Of a stretch of DNA of 64,000 nt, positions 42,828 to 51,882 are shown one piece after another. The notes under the pieces were generated by a model. That model did no database searches, was not told the DNA's origin, and saw nothing but the letters and a program-made list of their open reading frames with translations. Location of the stretch: positions 496,001 to 560,000 of the forward strand of contig NZ_CP041690.1 in assembly GCF_008000755.1 (NCBI RefSeq), in the 5' to 3' direction. Both the position numbers and the translations under genes were made by a program. This DNA is from Youhaiella tibetensis (lineage in GTDB: Bacteria > Pseudomonadota > Alphaproteobacteria > Rhizobiales > Devosiaceae). Positions within the stretch are counted from its first letter, which is position 1. Every line of letters begins with the position of its first letter.

Positions 42828-45790
42828 GCCAGCCGAAAGTCTATTCCATCGCCCCCGATACGCCGTTCCTGCCGACCCTGGCCGAACGCATTCTCGATGG
42901 CACCCTGCTGGGCGACTGGCCGCGCGGCGAGGACAACCCCTTCTGGCTTTCAGATATCACCATCGTGCTGCCGACGCGGCGCGCCCAGCTTGCGCTCGCC
43001 CGGGCCTTTGCCGAGCGCGGCCATGGCTTGATGCCCGACATCCGCACCTTCGGCGGGGAAGCGCCCGAAGAGGAGCCGTTCCTGCCCCCGATCGAGGCCG
43101 ATCCGCTCCCCCAGCCGGTGTCGCGCCTCGAGCGCCGCCTGATCCTGGCTCGCCTCATCGAAGCCTGGTCCAGGACCGAGCAGGGGGCCCAGACGCTCTC
43201 CACCCCGCCCAACGCCGCCGAAATCCTGGCGCTCGCCGACAGCCTGGGACAGGTGGTGGACGATCTCAATACCGAGCAGGTGCCGGCTTCGGCGCTCAAG
43301 GCGCTGGCGCCTGACGAACTGGCCGAGAACTGGCAGCGCGTGCTCGGCTTCCTCAACATCGCGCTCGAAGCCTGGCCGGCGATCCTGGATGGGCGCGGCA
43401 AGGCCGATGCCAGCGCCATCCGCAACCTGCGGCTCGAACGCCAGGCCGCGACGGCGCCGCTCGTCTTCGGCGAACGCCCGGTGATCGCCGCCGGCTCCAC
43501 CGGCTCGATCCCGGCCACCGCGCACCTGCTGGGCGCCTTGAGCCGGCTGCCGCGCGGGGCCCTGGTGCTGCCCGGCCTCGATCCCGACCTCGACTACGAG
43601 GCCCTGCTCAGGACCGAGGAAGCTCCGCACGGCCATCCGCAATACGGGCTGGCGCAGTTGCTGCGCCGTCTTGGGACGCCGCCATCGACGGTCGTCGAGC
43701 TCGGGCGGCCCGGCGTGCGGGCCGAGGTCATCCGGCAATCCCTGGCGCTGGCGAACGGCACTGCCCGCTGGGCGCAGACCCGCGCTGCGCTACTGCCGCG
43801 CATGGCCGAGGCGGTCAAGGGCATCACGATCCTGGGCGCGCGGACGGCCGATGAGGAAGCGCGCGCCATTGCGTTGGCGGCGCGCGGCGCCCTGATGGCG
43901 CACAAAAGCGTAGGCATCGTCTCGCCCGACCGTAACCTGGCGCGCCGGATCGCGGCCGAACTGCTGCGCTTCGAGCTAGAAGTGGACGACGCCGCCGGCT
44001 CCCCCCTCTTCCACGCGCCCGCCGGACGACTGGTGCGACAGATTCTCAGCCTTGCCGCCAACGGCTTTGCACCCGTGGACCTGGTGGCGCTGCTGCGCAG
44101 TCGCGCCACGGTGCTGGGGCTCGAGCGGGCCCAGGTGGCGCGCCTCGCCGACATTCTCGAAACGCGGGTGCTGCGCGGCCGGCGTCCGGGTCCGGGGCTC
44201 GCCGGCATCCGGGCGCTCGTCGCCGAACGGCGCGAGGAGGAGCGGCTGGCCCCGCTCCTCGATGCCCTCGAGACGGCCATCGCCCCGGTCTGCGCCCTGC
44301 TCGAAAGCGACACGCGCTTTTCGGCCGCGCTCCTGGCGCGCACGCTGGCCGAGGCCTTCGCCCGGGTGGCCGCGCCCGGCCCGATGCCGGGGCGCAGCGA
44401 ACTGGAAGCCTGGGCCGAAGAACTCGGCGGACGCGAGGGCGAGGGGCCGCTGTTGCCCGCAACCGGACTCGACCAGGTGCTCTATAAGCTCATGGCCGGC
44501 TTCGAAGTGCGCAATGCCCAGCCACGGCGCGACGACATCTCCATCTGGGGGCAACTGGAAGCGCGCCTGCAAAGCCCGGACCTGCTGATCCTGGCCGGCG
44601 TCAACGAGGACATCTGGCCGGAAACTGCCGATCCCGGCCCGTGGCTGAGCCGCGGCATGCGCCTGGCGGCGGGACTGGAACCGCCCGAGCGCAAGCAGGG
44701 GCTGGCCGCCCACGACTTCGAGATGGCGTTGGGCAATGGCGAAGTCATCGTCGCCTATGCGCAACGCATGGGAACCAGCCCCGCCTTGCCCTCGCGCCTG
44801 CTCCAGCGGCTCGAAGCCTTCATCGGCGAGGACGCCAAGGCGCTGCGCGAGAAGGGCCGGGTATGGCTGGAAGCGGCACGCTCGCTCGATACGGTGGTGA
44901 GCCCGCGCGGTGCGCTGCGTCCCATGCCCCGTCCGCCCGCAGCGGCACGGCCGCGCCGGCTCTCGGTGACGGAAATCGAAACCCTTTTCCGCTCGCCCTA
45001 CGACATCTACGCCAAGCATGTGCTCGGGCTGCGCCGCCTCGACCCCCTGGGCGAGGAGGTGGGGGTGCGCGAGCGCGGTACCATGATCCACGAGGTCTTC
45101 GCCCGCTTCATCATCGAAGGACACGATATCCACGCCGCCGGAGCGCTCGCAACGCTCAACGCCATGGCGCGGGAAGCGTTTTCAGGGCTCGAGGCGGTGG
45201 CAGAGCGCCGCGATATCTGGCTGCGCCGGTTCGAGCATGCGGCCCGCGATTTCCTGGCCTTCGAGCGCGACCGCGACGGGCGCATCGCATCGCGCCATGC
45301 CGAGGTTTCCGGCGAATGGACGTTCACCCTCCTCGACAATTTCCGCCTCGTGGGCATCGCCGACCGGCTGGACGTGCTCAAGGACGGCACGCTCGAGATC
45401 ATCGATTTCAAGACCGGCTCGGTTCCCACACCGGCTGACATGCGCAATTTCGACGCCCCGCAACTGCTGCTCGAAGCGGCGATGGCGCGGGAAGGGGCGT
45501 TCGAGGGCATGGAGCCGCGCGAGAGCAGCGCCCTCATCTATATGAAGATCGCGGCCGGCCCCGAAGCCTTCAAGCCCACCGACTTCAAGCCGGGCCAGGG
45601 CTTTTCGCTCATGGGCGCGGCCGACGAGGTGGGGCGGCGCTTGCAGCGCCACGTCACCGAATTCCTGCTTTCCGATGCCCGGCCCATGGCCGCCCGCATC
45701 CGCCCGGACGTGACGCGCCGCTATCGCGGCACCTATGACCACCTGGCGCGCAACGAGGAATGGACGCTGCTCGAGGGGGACGAGGAATGA
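42824..45790 (+). CDS. addB: AddB subunit of the AddAB helicase-nuclease
   Basis: The 988-residue AddB of the alphaproteobacterial type processes double-strand breaks with AddA and stops at Chi. Its N-terminus resembles an inactivated helicase (DITIVLPTRRAQLALARAFAERG), as in AddB of this class, with no clear Walker A. The C-terminal RecB-type nuclease begins LSVTEIETLFRSPYDIYAKHVLGLR and carries LEIIDFKTGSVPTP near residue 860. An iron-sulfur Cys cluster as in Bacillus AddB is not seen. The stop overlaps the addA start (ATGA). Confidence 0.93.
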   Translation: MSQPKVYSIAPDTPFLPTLAERILDGTLLGDWPRGEDNPFWLSDITIVLPTRRAQLALARAFAERGHGLMPDIRTFGGEAPEEEPFLPPIEADPLPQPVSRLERRLILARLIEAWSRTEQGAQTLSTPPNAAEILALADSLGQVVDDLNTEQVPASALKALAPDELAENWQRVLGFLNIALEAWPAILDGRGKADASAIRNLRLERQAATAPLVFGERPVIAAGSTGSIPATAHLLGALSRLPRGALVLPGLDPDLDYEALLRTEEAPHGHPQYGLAQLLRRLGTPPSTVVELGRPGVRAEVIRQSLALANGTARWAQTRAALLPRMAEAVKGITILGARTADEEARAIALAARGALMAHKSVGIVSPDRNLARRIAAELLRFELEVDDAAGSPLFHAPAGRLVRQILSLAANGFAPVDLVALLRSRATVLGLERAQVARLADILETRVLRGRRPGPGLAGIRALVAERREEERLAPLLDALETAIAPVCALLESDTRFSAALLARTLAEAFARVAAPGPMPGRSELEAWAEELGGREGEGPLLPATGLDQVLYKLMAGFEVRNAQPRRDDISIWGQLEARLQSPDLLILAGVNEDIWPETADPGPWLSRGMRLAAGLEPPERKQGLAAHDFEMALGNGEVIVAYAQRMGTSPALPSRLLQRLEAFIGEDAKALREKGRVWLEAARSLDTVVSPRGALRPMPRPPAAARPRRLSVTEIETLFRSPYDIYAKHVLGLRRLDPLGEEVGVRERGTMIHEVFARFIIEGHDIHAAGALATLNAMAREAFSGLEAVAERRDIWLRRFEHAARDFLAFERDRDGRIASRHAEVSGEWTFTLLDNFRLVGIADRLDVLKDGTLEIIDFKTGSVPTPADMRNFDAPQLLLEAAMAREGAFEGMEPRESSALIYMKIAAGPEAFKPTDFKPGQGFSLMGAADEVGRRLQRHVTEFLLSDARPMAARIRPDVTRRYRGTYDHLARNEEWTLLEGDEE

Positions 45791-48700
45791 GCCGGCAGGT
45801 CAAGGTCTCGACCCTCACGCGCGACCGCCAGCGGCTGGCGGCGGACCCATCGGCCTCCATCTGGGTGGCGGCCAATGCCGGCTCGGGCAAGACCTATGTG
45901 CTCACCCAGCGCGTGCTGCGGCTGCTGCTTTCGGGCGTGACGCCCGAATCCATCCTGTGCCTCACCTATACCAAGGCGGCAGCCGCCGAGATGCGGGCGC
46001 GCGTTTCGGACCGGCTGGCCAGTTGGGCGGTGGCCGAAGAAGCCAAGCTGCGGACCGAACTGAGCGAACTCGAGAGCGGTCCGGTGACCCCCGAGCGGCT
46101 GGAGCGGGCGCGCACGCTCTTCGCCCATGCGCTCGAAACGCCGGGCGGGCTCAAGATCGTCACCATCCACGCCTTCTGCGAAAGCGTGCTGCACCGTTTC
46201 CCGCTCGAAGCGGGGGTGCCCTTCGACTTCGCGGTGGTCGAGGACGAGGAGCGATTGCAGATGGTGCTGGCGGCGCGCGAGAGCGTGCTTTCGGACGGGC
46301 TCAAGGGCCACCCCGAGATCGCCGGCGCGGTCGCGACGCTTTTCGAGCTGATGACCGACCATGCCATCGGGCAGGCCATCGAGGTGGCGCTGGCCGATGG
46401 CCGCAAGCTGCGCCGGGTCCTCGCCGACCGCCCGCTGGCCAAGACGCGCCTGCGCGAGTTGACGCGCTTTGACGGGGAGGGGAGCGAGACGATCCTCGCC
46501 CGCATCGTCGACGGGCAACTGATCGGCCCCGAGGATGTCCAGCGCGTCTTCTCGATTACGCCCCCCAAGGGCGGAAAAGCCTTCGAGGACGAGCTCGCCC
46601 GTACCGACCTCGCCAACGTTTCGGCCAACCATCTCATCGGCCTTTATCTCACCGACAAAGGTCTGGTGCCGCAGCGCTTTCCCAAGGCCGACATCAAGAA
46701 GAAGGCGCCCGATCTCGCCGCGCGGCTGCTGGCCGAGGCTGAGCGCATCGAGGCGCTCAACGCCCGACTGACCCATGCGCTGCTCATCGAGCGCTCCGAA
46801 GCCCTGCTCGACGTTCTCGGGGCCATCTCCGACCGCTACGAGGCCGACAAGCGCGCCCGCTCGCTGCTCGATTTCGACGACCTTATCGAACGGCTGGGGA
46901 CGCTGTTCCGCGACGGGCGGCAATCGGCCTGGGTGCGCTACAAGCTCGATGCCGGCATCACGCATATGCTGGTGGACGAGAGCCAGGACACAAATGCCGA
47001 CCAGTGGCAGGTGATCGAGGCCATCACCGACGAGTTCTTTGCCGGCGAGGGCGCGGTCGAGCGGCCGCGCACGGTCTTTGCGGTGGGCGACGAGAAGCAG
47101 TCGATCTATTCCTTCCAGGGCGCCAACCCGCTGCTTTTCGGGGAAACAGGGCGCCGCTACGAACGCAAGGCGCGCGACGCCGGCAAGAGCTTCGAGCGCG
47201 TACCGCTCCAGACCAGTTTCCGCACGCTGCGCAATATTCTCCTCGCGGTGGACAAGGTCTTCGCGCGCGACGACATTCGTCGCGCCGTGCTGGCCCCCGA
47301 GGGCGAGCCGCACCACGATACCGCACGGCCGGACCTGGGTGGGCGCGTCACGCTCTGGCCCCCGGTCGCGCCGCCTGAGGACAAGACCGACGCTTCCGAA
47401 TGGGCGCTCGAAGTGCCCCCGCGCGTCGAGCAGGATGCCGCCCGGCAGGTCGCCGAGCGCATGGCGCGCGAGATCCGCGGCTGGATCGACAACGGGCGGC
47501 CGCTGGGCACGCGCGGGCGGACGGTGACCGCGGACGACGTGCTCATCCTCGTGCAGTCGCGCAACGCGCTCTTCCGCGAGATCATCCGCGCCCTGGTGCA
47601 GCGGGGACTGCCCACGCCCGGCGCCGACCGCCTGGCAGTCACCACCCATATCGCCGTGCTCGACCTGCTGGCGCTGGGCGACGTCGTGCTCAACCCGGCC
47701 GACGACCTGCAACTGGCCGCACTTCTGCGCTCTCCGCTCTTCGATATTTCGGAAGACGCCCTCTACACCATCGCCCACGAGCGTGAGGGTACGCTCTGGG
47801 CGGCGCTAGAGGCCTCCCCGCTCGAACAGGCGCGCGCGGCCTATGGCATGCTCCACCGCTGGCGCGGGCGAGCCGACTTCGACCGTCCGTTCGAGTTCTA
47901 TTCGCGCATTCTCTACGCCGAAGGCGGACTGCGCCTCTTCCACCGCCGCTTCGGCGGCGAGGTAGACGACGTCTTTGCCGAATTCCTCGACCTGGCGCTT
48001 TCCCACGAACAAGGAGGCCAGCCGTCCCTGCAGGGCTTTGTCGCCTCGCTGCGCCTGCGCGACATCGCCATCAAGCGCGAACTGGCCGAAAGCGGCGGGG
48101 GCGTGCGGGTGATGACGGTGCACGGGGCCAAGGGCCTGGAAGCCCCGATCGTGATCCTCGCCGACGCCACCAGCAAGCCGGACACCAAGCAGACCACCAA
48201 GCCGGTCTATGTCGTGCACGAGGGTGCCGGTCCGCTTCTCATCCACGCGCCGTCCTCCGACCAGCACGTGCGCGAAACCATGGCGCTGCGCGACGCCGAC
48301 GAAGCCAACCTCAAGGCCGAATACTGGCGCAAGCTCTACGTCGCAATGACCCGCGCCGAGGACGAACTCTACGTCACCGGCGCCCTGACCAAGAACGGCA
48401 AGATCGAGGGCTCCTGGTATGAAGCCATCGAGGGGGCACTGGTTGCCGAGGCGGCCAGGGACGACGCCACCGGCACGCTCGCTTTTCCGGCCGAGGCGCC
48501 GCCCGTGGCGAATGTCAGGGGCTGGAAGGCGAGCCAGCCGCAATTCCCGCTGCCCTTCGCGCTGCCCCAACTGCCCGAACACCGGGACAGGGTGGTGGTC
48601 ACCCCGTCCTCGGCCTACGAGCCGGCCGACATCGACCGCTCGTTCCGGACGACCCTCGAAGAGGCGGTGGATGCCGAGACCGCCCGCCGCTCGGGCATCG

Positions 48701-49200
48701 CCCTGCACGCCCTGCTCCAGCACCTGGTGCGGGTCGCACCGGGCGAACGAGACCGCGTGCTCGAAAAGGCGCTGCCGGCCCTGCTGCCCGGGGCGCCCGA
48801 GCTGCATGGCGAACTGGCCGCGCGCGCCCAGGCCATCCTCACGCGCCCCGAACTGGCGCATTTGTTCGGCCCCAACAGTCGTGCCGAGGTGCCATTCCTC
48901 GTCAAGGCGCGGCGCAATTCCACACCCATCTGGCTGGCCGGACGCATGGACCGGATCGTGGTCGAAAACGGCAAAGTCCTTGTGGTGGATTACAAATCCG
49001 ACGCGCAGCCGCCGGCCGATCCCGATTCTGTCCACAGCGGCTACAAGACCCAGCTCGGCCTCTATGCGCTGGTTGCAGACCAGCTGTTCCCGGGCCATAA
49101 TGTCGAAGCAGCGATCCTGTGGACAAGGTTGGAATCATTAATGATTCTTCCACGTCCCTTACTGGCGAAACCCGTCTCGGCTTTCACCTTGGAGCGATGA
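45787..49200 (+). CDS. addA: AddA subunit of the AddAB helicase-nuclease
   Basis: The 1137-residue UvrD-like helicase with a C-terminal nuclease has Walker A AANAGSGKTYVL, ILCLTYTKAAAAEM, HAFCESVLHRFPLEA and LVDESQDTNADQW (motif II). Motif V/VI regions are VMTVHGAKGLEAPIVILAD and LYVAMTRAEDELYV. The nuclease motif is VVDYKSD near residue 1068. The ATG at 45787 overlaps the addB stop; the upstream ATG at 45760 is within addB. It makes single-stranded 3' tails for RecA with AddB. Confidence 0.96.
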   Translation: MSRQVKVSTLTRDRQRLAADPSASIWVAANAGSGKTYVLTQRVLRLLLSGVTPESILCLTYTKAAAAEMRARVSDRLASWAVAEEAKLRTELSELESGPVTPERLERARTLFAHALETPGGLKIVTIHAFCESVLHRFPLEAGVPFDFAVVEDEERLQMVLAARESVLSDGLKGHPEIAGAVATLFELMTDHAIGQAIEVALADGRKLRRVLADRPLAKTRLRELTRFDGEGSETILARIVDGQLIGPEDVQRVFSITPPKGGKAFEDELARTDLANVSANHLIGLYLTDKGLVPQRFPKADIKKKAPDLAARLLAEAERIEALNARLTHALLIERSEALLDVLGAISDRYEADKRARSLLDFDDLIERLGTLFRDGRQSAWVRYKLDAGITHMLVDESQDTNADQWQVIEAITDEFFAGEGAVERPRTVFAVGDEKQSIYSFQGANPLLFGETGRRYERKARDAGKSFERVPLQTSFRTLRNILLAVDKVFARDDIRRAVLAPEGEPHHDTARPDLGGRVTLWPPVAPPEDKTDASEWALEVPPRVEQDAARQVAERMAREIRGWIDNGRPLGTRGRTVTADDVLILVQSRNALFREIIRALVQRGLPTPGADRLAVTTHIAVLDLLALGDVVLNPADDLQLAALLRSPLFDISEDALYTIAHEREGTLWAALEASPLEQARAAYGMLHRWRGRADFDRPFEFYSRILYAEGGLRLFHRRFGGEVDDVFAEFLDLALSHEQGGQPSLQGFVASLRLRDIAIKRELAESGGGVRVMTVHGAKGLEAPIVILADATSKPDTKQTTKPVYVVHEGAGPLLIHAPSSDQHVRETMALRDADEANLKAEYWRKLYVAMTRAEDELYVTGALTKNGKIEGSWYEAIEGALVAEAARDDATGTLAFPAEAPPVANVRGWKASQPQFPLPFALPQLPEHRDRVVVTPSSAYEPADIDRSFRTTLEEAVDAETARRSGIALHALLQHLVRVAPGERDRVLEKALPALLPGAPELHGELAARAQAILTRPELAHLFGPNSRAEVPFLVKARRNSTPIWLAGRMDRIVVENGKVLVVDYKSDAQPPADPDSVHSGYKTQLGLYALVADQLFPGHNVEAAILWTRLESLMILPRPLLAKPVSAFTLER

Positions 49201-49277
49201 AGCTTGAACCAGGTATGGACTCTTCCTAGCTTTTGGGCTCAAACACGCGTCGCTTTTCAACCTAAAGGCAACCTCTA

Positions 49278-49604
49278 ATGACCACACACGTTTCCGACGC
49301 CAACTTCGGCGAGGAAGTCCTTAACTCCAAAGAGCCCGTGCTCGTAGATTTCTGGGCTGAGTGGTGCGGGCCCTGCCGCGCGATCGCACCGGTCCTTGAT
49401 GAACTCTCTTCCGAACTCGCCGGCAAGGTGAAGATCGTCAAGCTCAATATCGACGAGAATCCCTCGACGACCGTCAAGTACGGTGTCCGCTCGATCCCCA
49501 CGATGATCCTCTTCAAGGACGGCGAAGCCGCTGACATGAAGATTGGCGCCGGGACCCCGAAGGCGGGCCTTTCCAAGTGGCTCGAGAGCCACGCCGCAGC
49601 CTGA
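49278..49604 (+). CDS. trxA: Thioredoxin 1
   Basis: The 108-residue thioredoxin has the classic active site W29-C30-G-P-C33 in VDFWAEWCGPCRAIAPVLDEL, then KLNIDENPSTTVKYGVRSIPTMILFKDG, which holds the cis-proline. It reduces protein disulfides in the cytoplasm. It lies 77 bases after addA, an arrangement common in the order. It has its own intrinsic terminator downstream. Confidence 0.97.
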   Translation: MTTHVSDANFGEEVLNSKEPVLVDFWAEWCGPCRAIAPVLDELSSELAGKVKIVKLNIDENPSTTVKYGVRSIPTMILFKDGEAADMKIGAGTPKAGLSKWLESHAAA

Positions 49605-49631
49605 TCAGCAATCACGGCGCGTAAGAATTCG

Positions 49632-49664
49632 AAAACGCCATCGGCCCGGCCGGTGGCGTTTTTG
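49632..49664 (+). terminator. Intrinsic terminator after trxA
   Basis: AAAACGCCATCGGCC and its complement GGCCGGTGGCGTTTT form a strong stem 28 bases after the trxA stop, followed by TTTGTTTGCC. It is a standard Rho-independent terminator that separates trxA from the GH3 gene. Confidence 0.8.
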
Positions 49665-49726
49665 TTTGCCTTGCCGACAGCCAGCGGCCACTCTCGCTGC
49701 CAGATTGATCCTGGGGGGAGAATCGA

Positions 49727-51397
49727 TTGGTCAGCGTCAACCTGCGTGCAGCGCCGTTCAACCTCGATGACGAGGCCGTGGCCTGGGTGGAAAGCACCCT
49801 CGAGGGCCTGACGCCCGAGGAGCGGATCGGTCAGCTCTTCGTGCTCATTTCCATGGGCGAGCCGAACGAGGCGCTGGCCCAGCTCGAGCGCCTCCAGCCC
49901 GGCGGCATCACGCGCTTTTATGGTCCCGATCTCGAGACCGAGATCGGCTTTGCGCGCGCCTTCATCTCCTCGGCCAAGGTGCCGCCGCTGCTGAGCGCGG
50001 ACCTCGAGGGCAGCCGGATGAGCCTGCCGTTCGGCACGCCGGTGCCCAATCCGCTCGGGCTCGCCGCGGTGGACGATCTTCAGGCGACCTCTGCCATCAG
50101 CTCGATCATGGCGCGCGAGGCGCGTGAAATGGGCCTTAACTGGTCGTTCACGCCGGTCATCGACATCAACAAGGCCTTCCGCTCGGCCATCGTGGGCACG
50201 CGCTCCTATGGCAGCGAAGTGGACCGCATCGAGCGCCATGCCCTGGCCCAGATCGCCGCCTTCCAGCACGAGGGCGTCGCCGCAACGGTCAAGCACTGGC
50301 CGGGCGAGGGGTATGACGACCGCGACCAGCACCTGGTGACGACCATCAATCCGCTCAACGTCGAGGAGTGGGAGAAGACCTTCGGCCGGCTTTATCGCGC
50401 CGCCATCGATGCCGGCGTGCTTTCGGTGATGTCGGCCCATATCGCCTTTCCGGCGTTCGTCCGCTCGATCGATCCCGATGCAGGCATCGAGGCCTACCGG
50501 CCAGCCTCGATCAGCAAGATCCTCAACCAGACGCTGCTGCGCGAGCGCCTGGGCTTTAACGGCCTCATCGTCTCCGATGCCACGCCCATGGGCGGCCTCG
50601 GCGCCTATTCGAGCCGGGACGAGCATCTGGCCGAACTGATCGCTAATGGCTGCGACGTGATCCTCTTCTCGGACGATCCGGATGCCGATTTCGCCCGCAT
50701 CCGCAAGGCGCTTGCCGAAGGAACGCTGCCCCAGGCCCGCTTCGAGGATGCCTTGCGCCGGATCCTCGGACTCAAGGCGCGCCTTGGGCTCCACAAGCCG
50801 CATCGCATTCCGGATCTCGATCACGCCCGCGCCAACCTCGCGACCCCGCAGAGCCTCAAGGCGGCAGCGGAGGCGACGGCGCGCGTGCCGACGCTGGTCA
50901 AGGATACCCAGAAGCTCCTGCCGCTCGATCCGGCCCGCCACAAGCGGGTTCTCGTCTATTCCGGCGGCATCGTGCAGCCGCTCGCCCCCGCGCCCTTTGC
51001 CTTTTCGGTTCCTGACCTGCTCCGGGCCGAGGGTTTTGACGTGACGGTCTTCGAGCGCGGCTCGGACCTCGAACCCACCGATTTCGACCTGGTACTCTAT
51101 CTTTTCGGGGACGAGACCCTGCTGACCCGCTCGAGCATCTTCATCGACTGGATGAAGCTGACCGGGCGCCTGCATGGCGCCATGTCGCGCCCCTGGCATG
51201 ATGTCCCCACGCTGATGATCTCGTTCGGCTATCCGTACCTGCTCTACGATGCGCCGCGCGTGCCCACCTATATCAATGCCTATGGCACCTATGAGGGCAT
51301 GCAGAAGGCGGTGGTCGAGGCCATTCTCGGGCGCGCGCCCTTTGCGGGCACCAATCCGGTCGATCCATTTTGTGGCCTGGAAGACGCGCGCTACTAG
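49727..51397 (+). CDS. Glycoside hydrolase family 3 protein
   Basis: The 556-residue GH3 enzyme is most like beta-N-acetylhexosaminidases (NagZ group). The N-terminal barrel shows RLQPGGITRFYG, the substrate-side VKHWPGEGYDDRDQHLVTT (Lys-His, and the Asp-His dyad of NagZ-like enzymes) and GLIVSDATPMGG with probable nucleophile D284. A C-terminal extension from about 370 (RVPTLVKDTQKLLPLDPARHKRVLVYSGG) is a second GH3 domain not present in short NagZ. No signal peptide is seen. The start is a TTG preceded by GGGGGGAG. It sits between two thioredoxin genes. Confidence 0.9.
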   Translation: MVSVNLRAAPFNLDDEAVAWVESTLEGLTPEERIGQLFVLISMGEPNEALAQLERLQPGGITRFYGPDLETEIGFARAFISSAKVPPLLSADLEGSRMSLPFGTPVPNPLGLAAVDDLQATSAISSIMAREAREMGLNWSFTPVIDINKAFRSAIVGTRSYGSEVDRIERHALAQIAAFQHEGVAATVKHWPGEGYDDRDQHLVTTINPLNVEEWEKTFGRLYRAAIDAGVLSVMSAHIAFPAFVRSIDPDAGIEAYRPASISKILNQTLLRERLGFNGLIVSDATPMGGLGAYSSRDEHLAELIANGCDVILFSDDPDADFARIRKALAEGTLPQARFEDALRRILGLKARLGLHKPHRIPDLDHARANLATPQSLKAAAEATARVPTLVKDTQKLLPLDPARHKRVLVYSGGIVQPLAPAPFAFSVPDLLRAEGFDVTVFERGSDLEPTDFDLVLYLFGDETLLTRSSIFIDWMKLTGRLHGAMSRPWHDVPTLMISFGYPYLLYDAPRVPTYINAYGTYEGMQKAVVEAILGRAPFAGTNPVDPFCGLEDARY

Positions 51398-51422
51398 ATG
51401 TTGCGGTCGTGGTCGACTCGGA

Positions 51423-51456
51423 GTAGCTTCCATCGGCTATCAACGATGGAAGCTAC
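51423..51456 (+). promoter_or_regulatory. Stem-loop covering the ribosome binding site of the second thioredoxin
   Basis: GTAGCTTCCATCG-GCTATCAA-CGATGGAAGCTAC is a perfect 13-bp stem with an 8-base loop. Its 3' arm contains GGAAGC, the only ribosome-binding-site candidate, and an alternative ATG at 51446. It ends one base before the preferred ATG at 51458. Folding would block initiation. Confidence 0.65.
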
Positions 51457-51457
51457 G

Positions 51458-51781
51458 ATGTCTCTTGCCGTCAACGACTCCAATTTCGATGCCGAAGTCC
51501 TCAACGCCAGCGAGCCGGTGCTGGTCGATTTCTGGGCCGAGTGGTGCCCGCCCTGCAAGGCCATGGACCCGATCCTGGATGCGCTGAGCGTCGAGATGGC
51601 CGGCAAGGTCAAGATCGTCAAGCTCGACGTCGAGAACAATCCGCGCATCACCTCGCGCTACAATGTGCGCGCCATGCCCACCATGATCGTCTTCAAGGGC
51701 GGCGAGCCCGCCGACGCCAAGATTGGCGCGGGGCAATCCCGCGTGCAGCTGGTCAAGTGGCTGGAATCGCACGCTCATTGA
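51458..51781 (+). CDS. Thioredoxin 2, CPPC active site
   Basis: The 107-residue paralogue of the trxA product aligns with it without gaps at the active site (NDSNFDAEVLNASEPVLVDFWAEWC..). The centre is C30-P-P-C33 instead of CGPC, a change known to shift redox potential towards more oxidising or altered specificity. The cis-proline region RYNVRAMPTMIVFKGG is intact. The ATG at 51458 matches the start of trxA; 51446 is the alternative. The hairpin before it suggests control of translation. It likely arose by local duplication. Confidence 0.92.
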   Translation: MSLAVNDSNFDAEVLNASEPVLVDFWAEWCPPCKAMDPILDALSVEMAGKVKIVKLDVENNPRITSRYNVRAMPTMIVFKGGEPADAKIGAGQSRVQLVKWLESHAH

Positions 51782-51821
51782 GGGTGGTTTTGTCGGGCGT
51801 GACCCGCACGATCCAGCAGGT

Positions 51822-51844
51822 CTCCCTCCCCACAGGGGGGAGGG
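51822..51844. repeat. TCCCTCCCC palindrome
   Basis: TCCCTCCCC-ACAGG-GGGGAGGGA is a short unit of the same kind as the repeats near 22.6 and 33.8 kb. It lies in the 101-base gap between the convergent thioredoxin 2 and folC genes, where a hairpin could end both transcripts. Confidence 0.6.
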
Positions 51845-51882
51845 AAGCGGTAGAACTCCATCTCCGTAAAGCAGCGCTCCGC

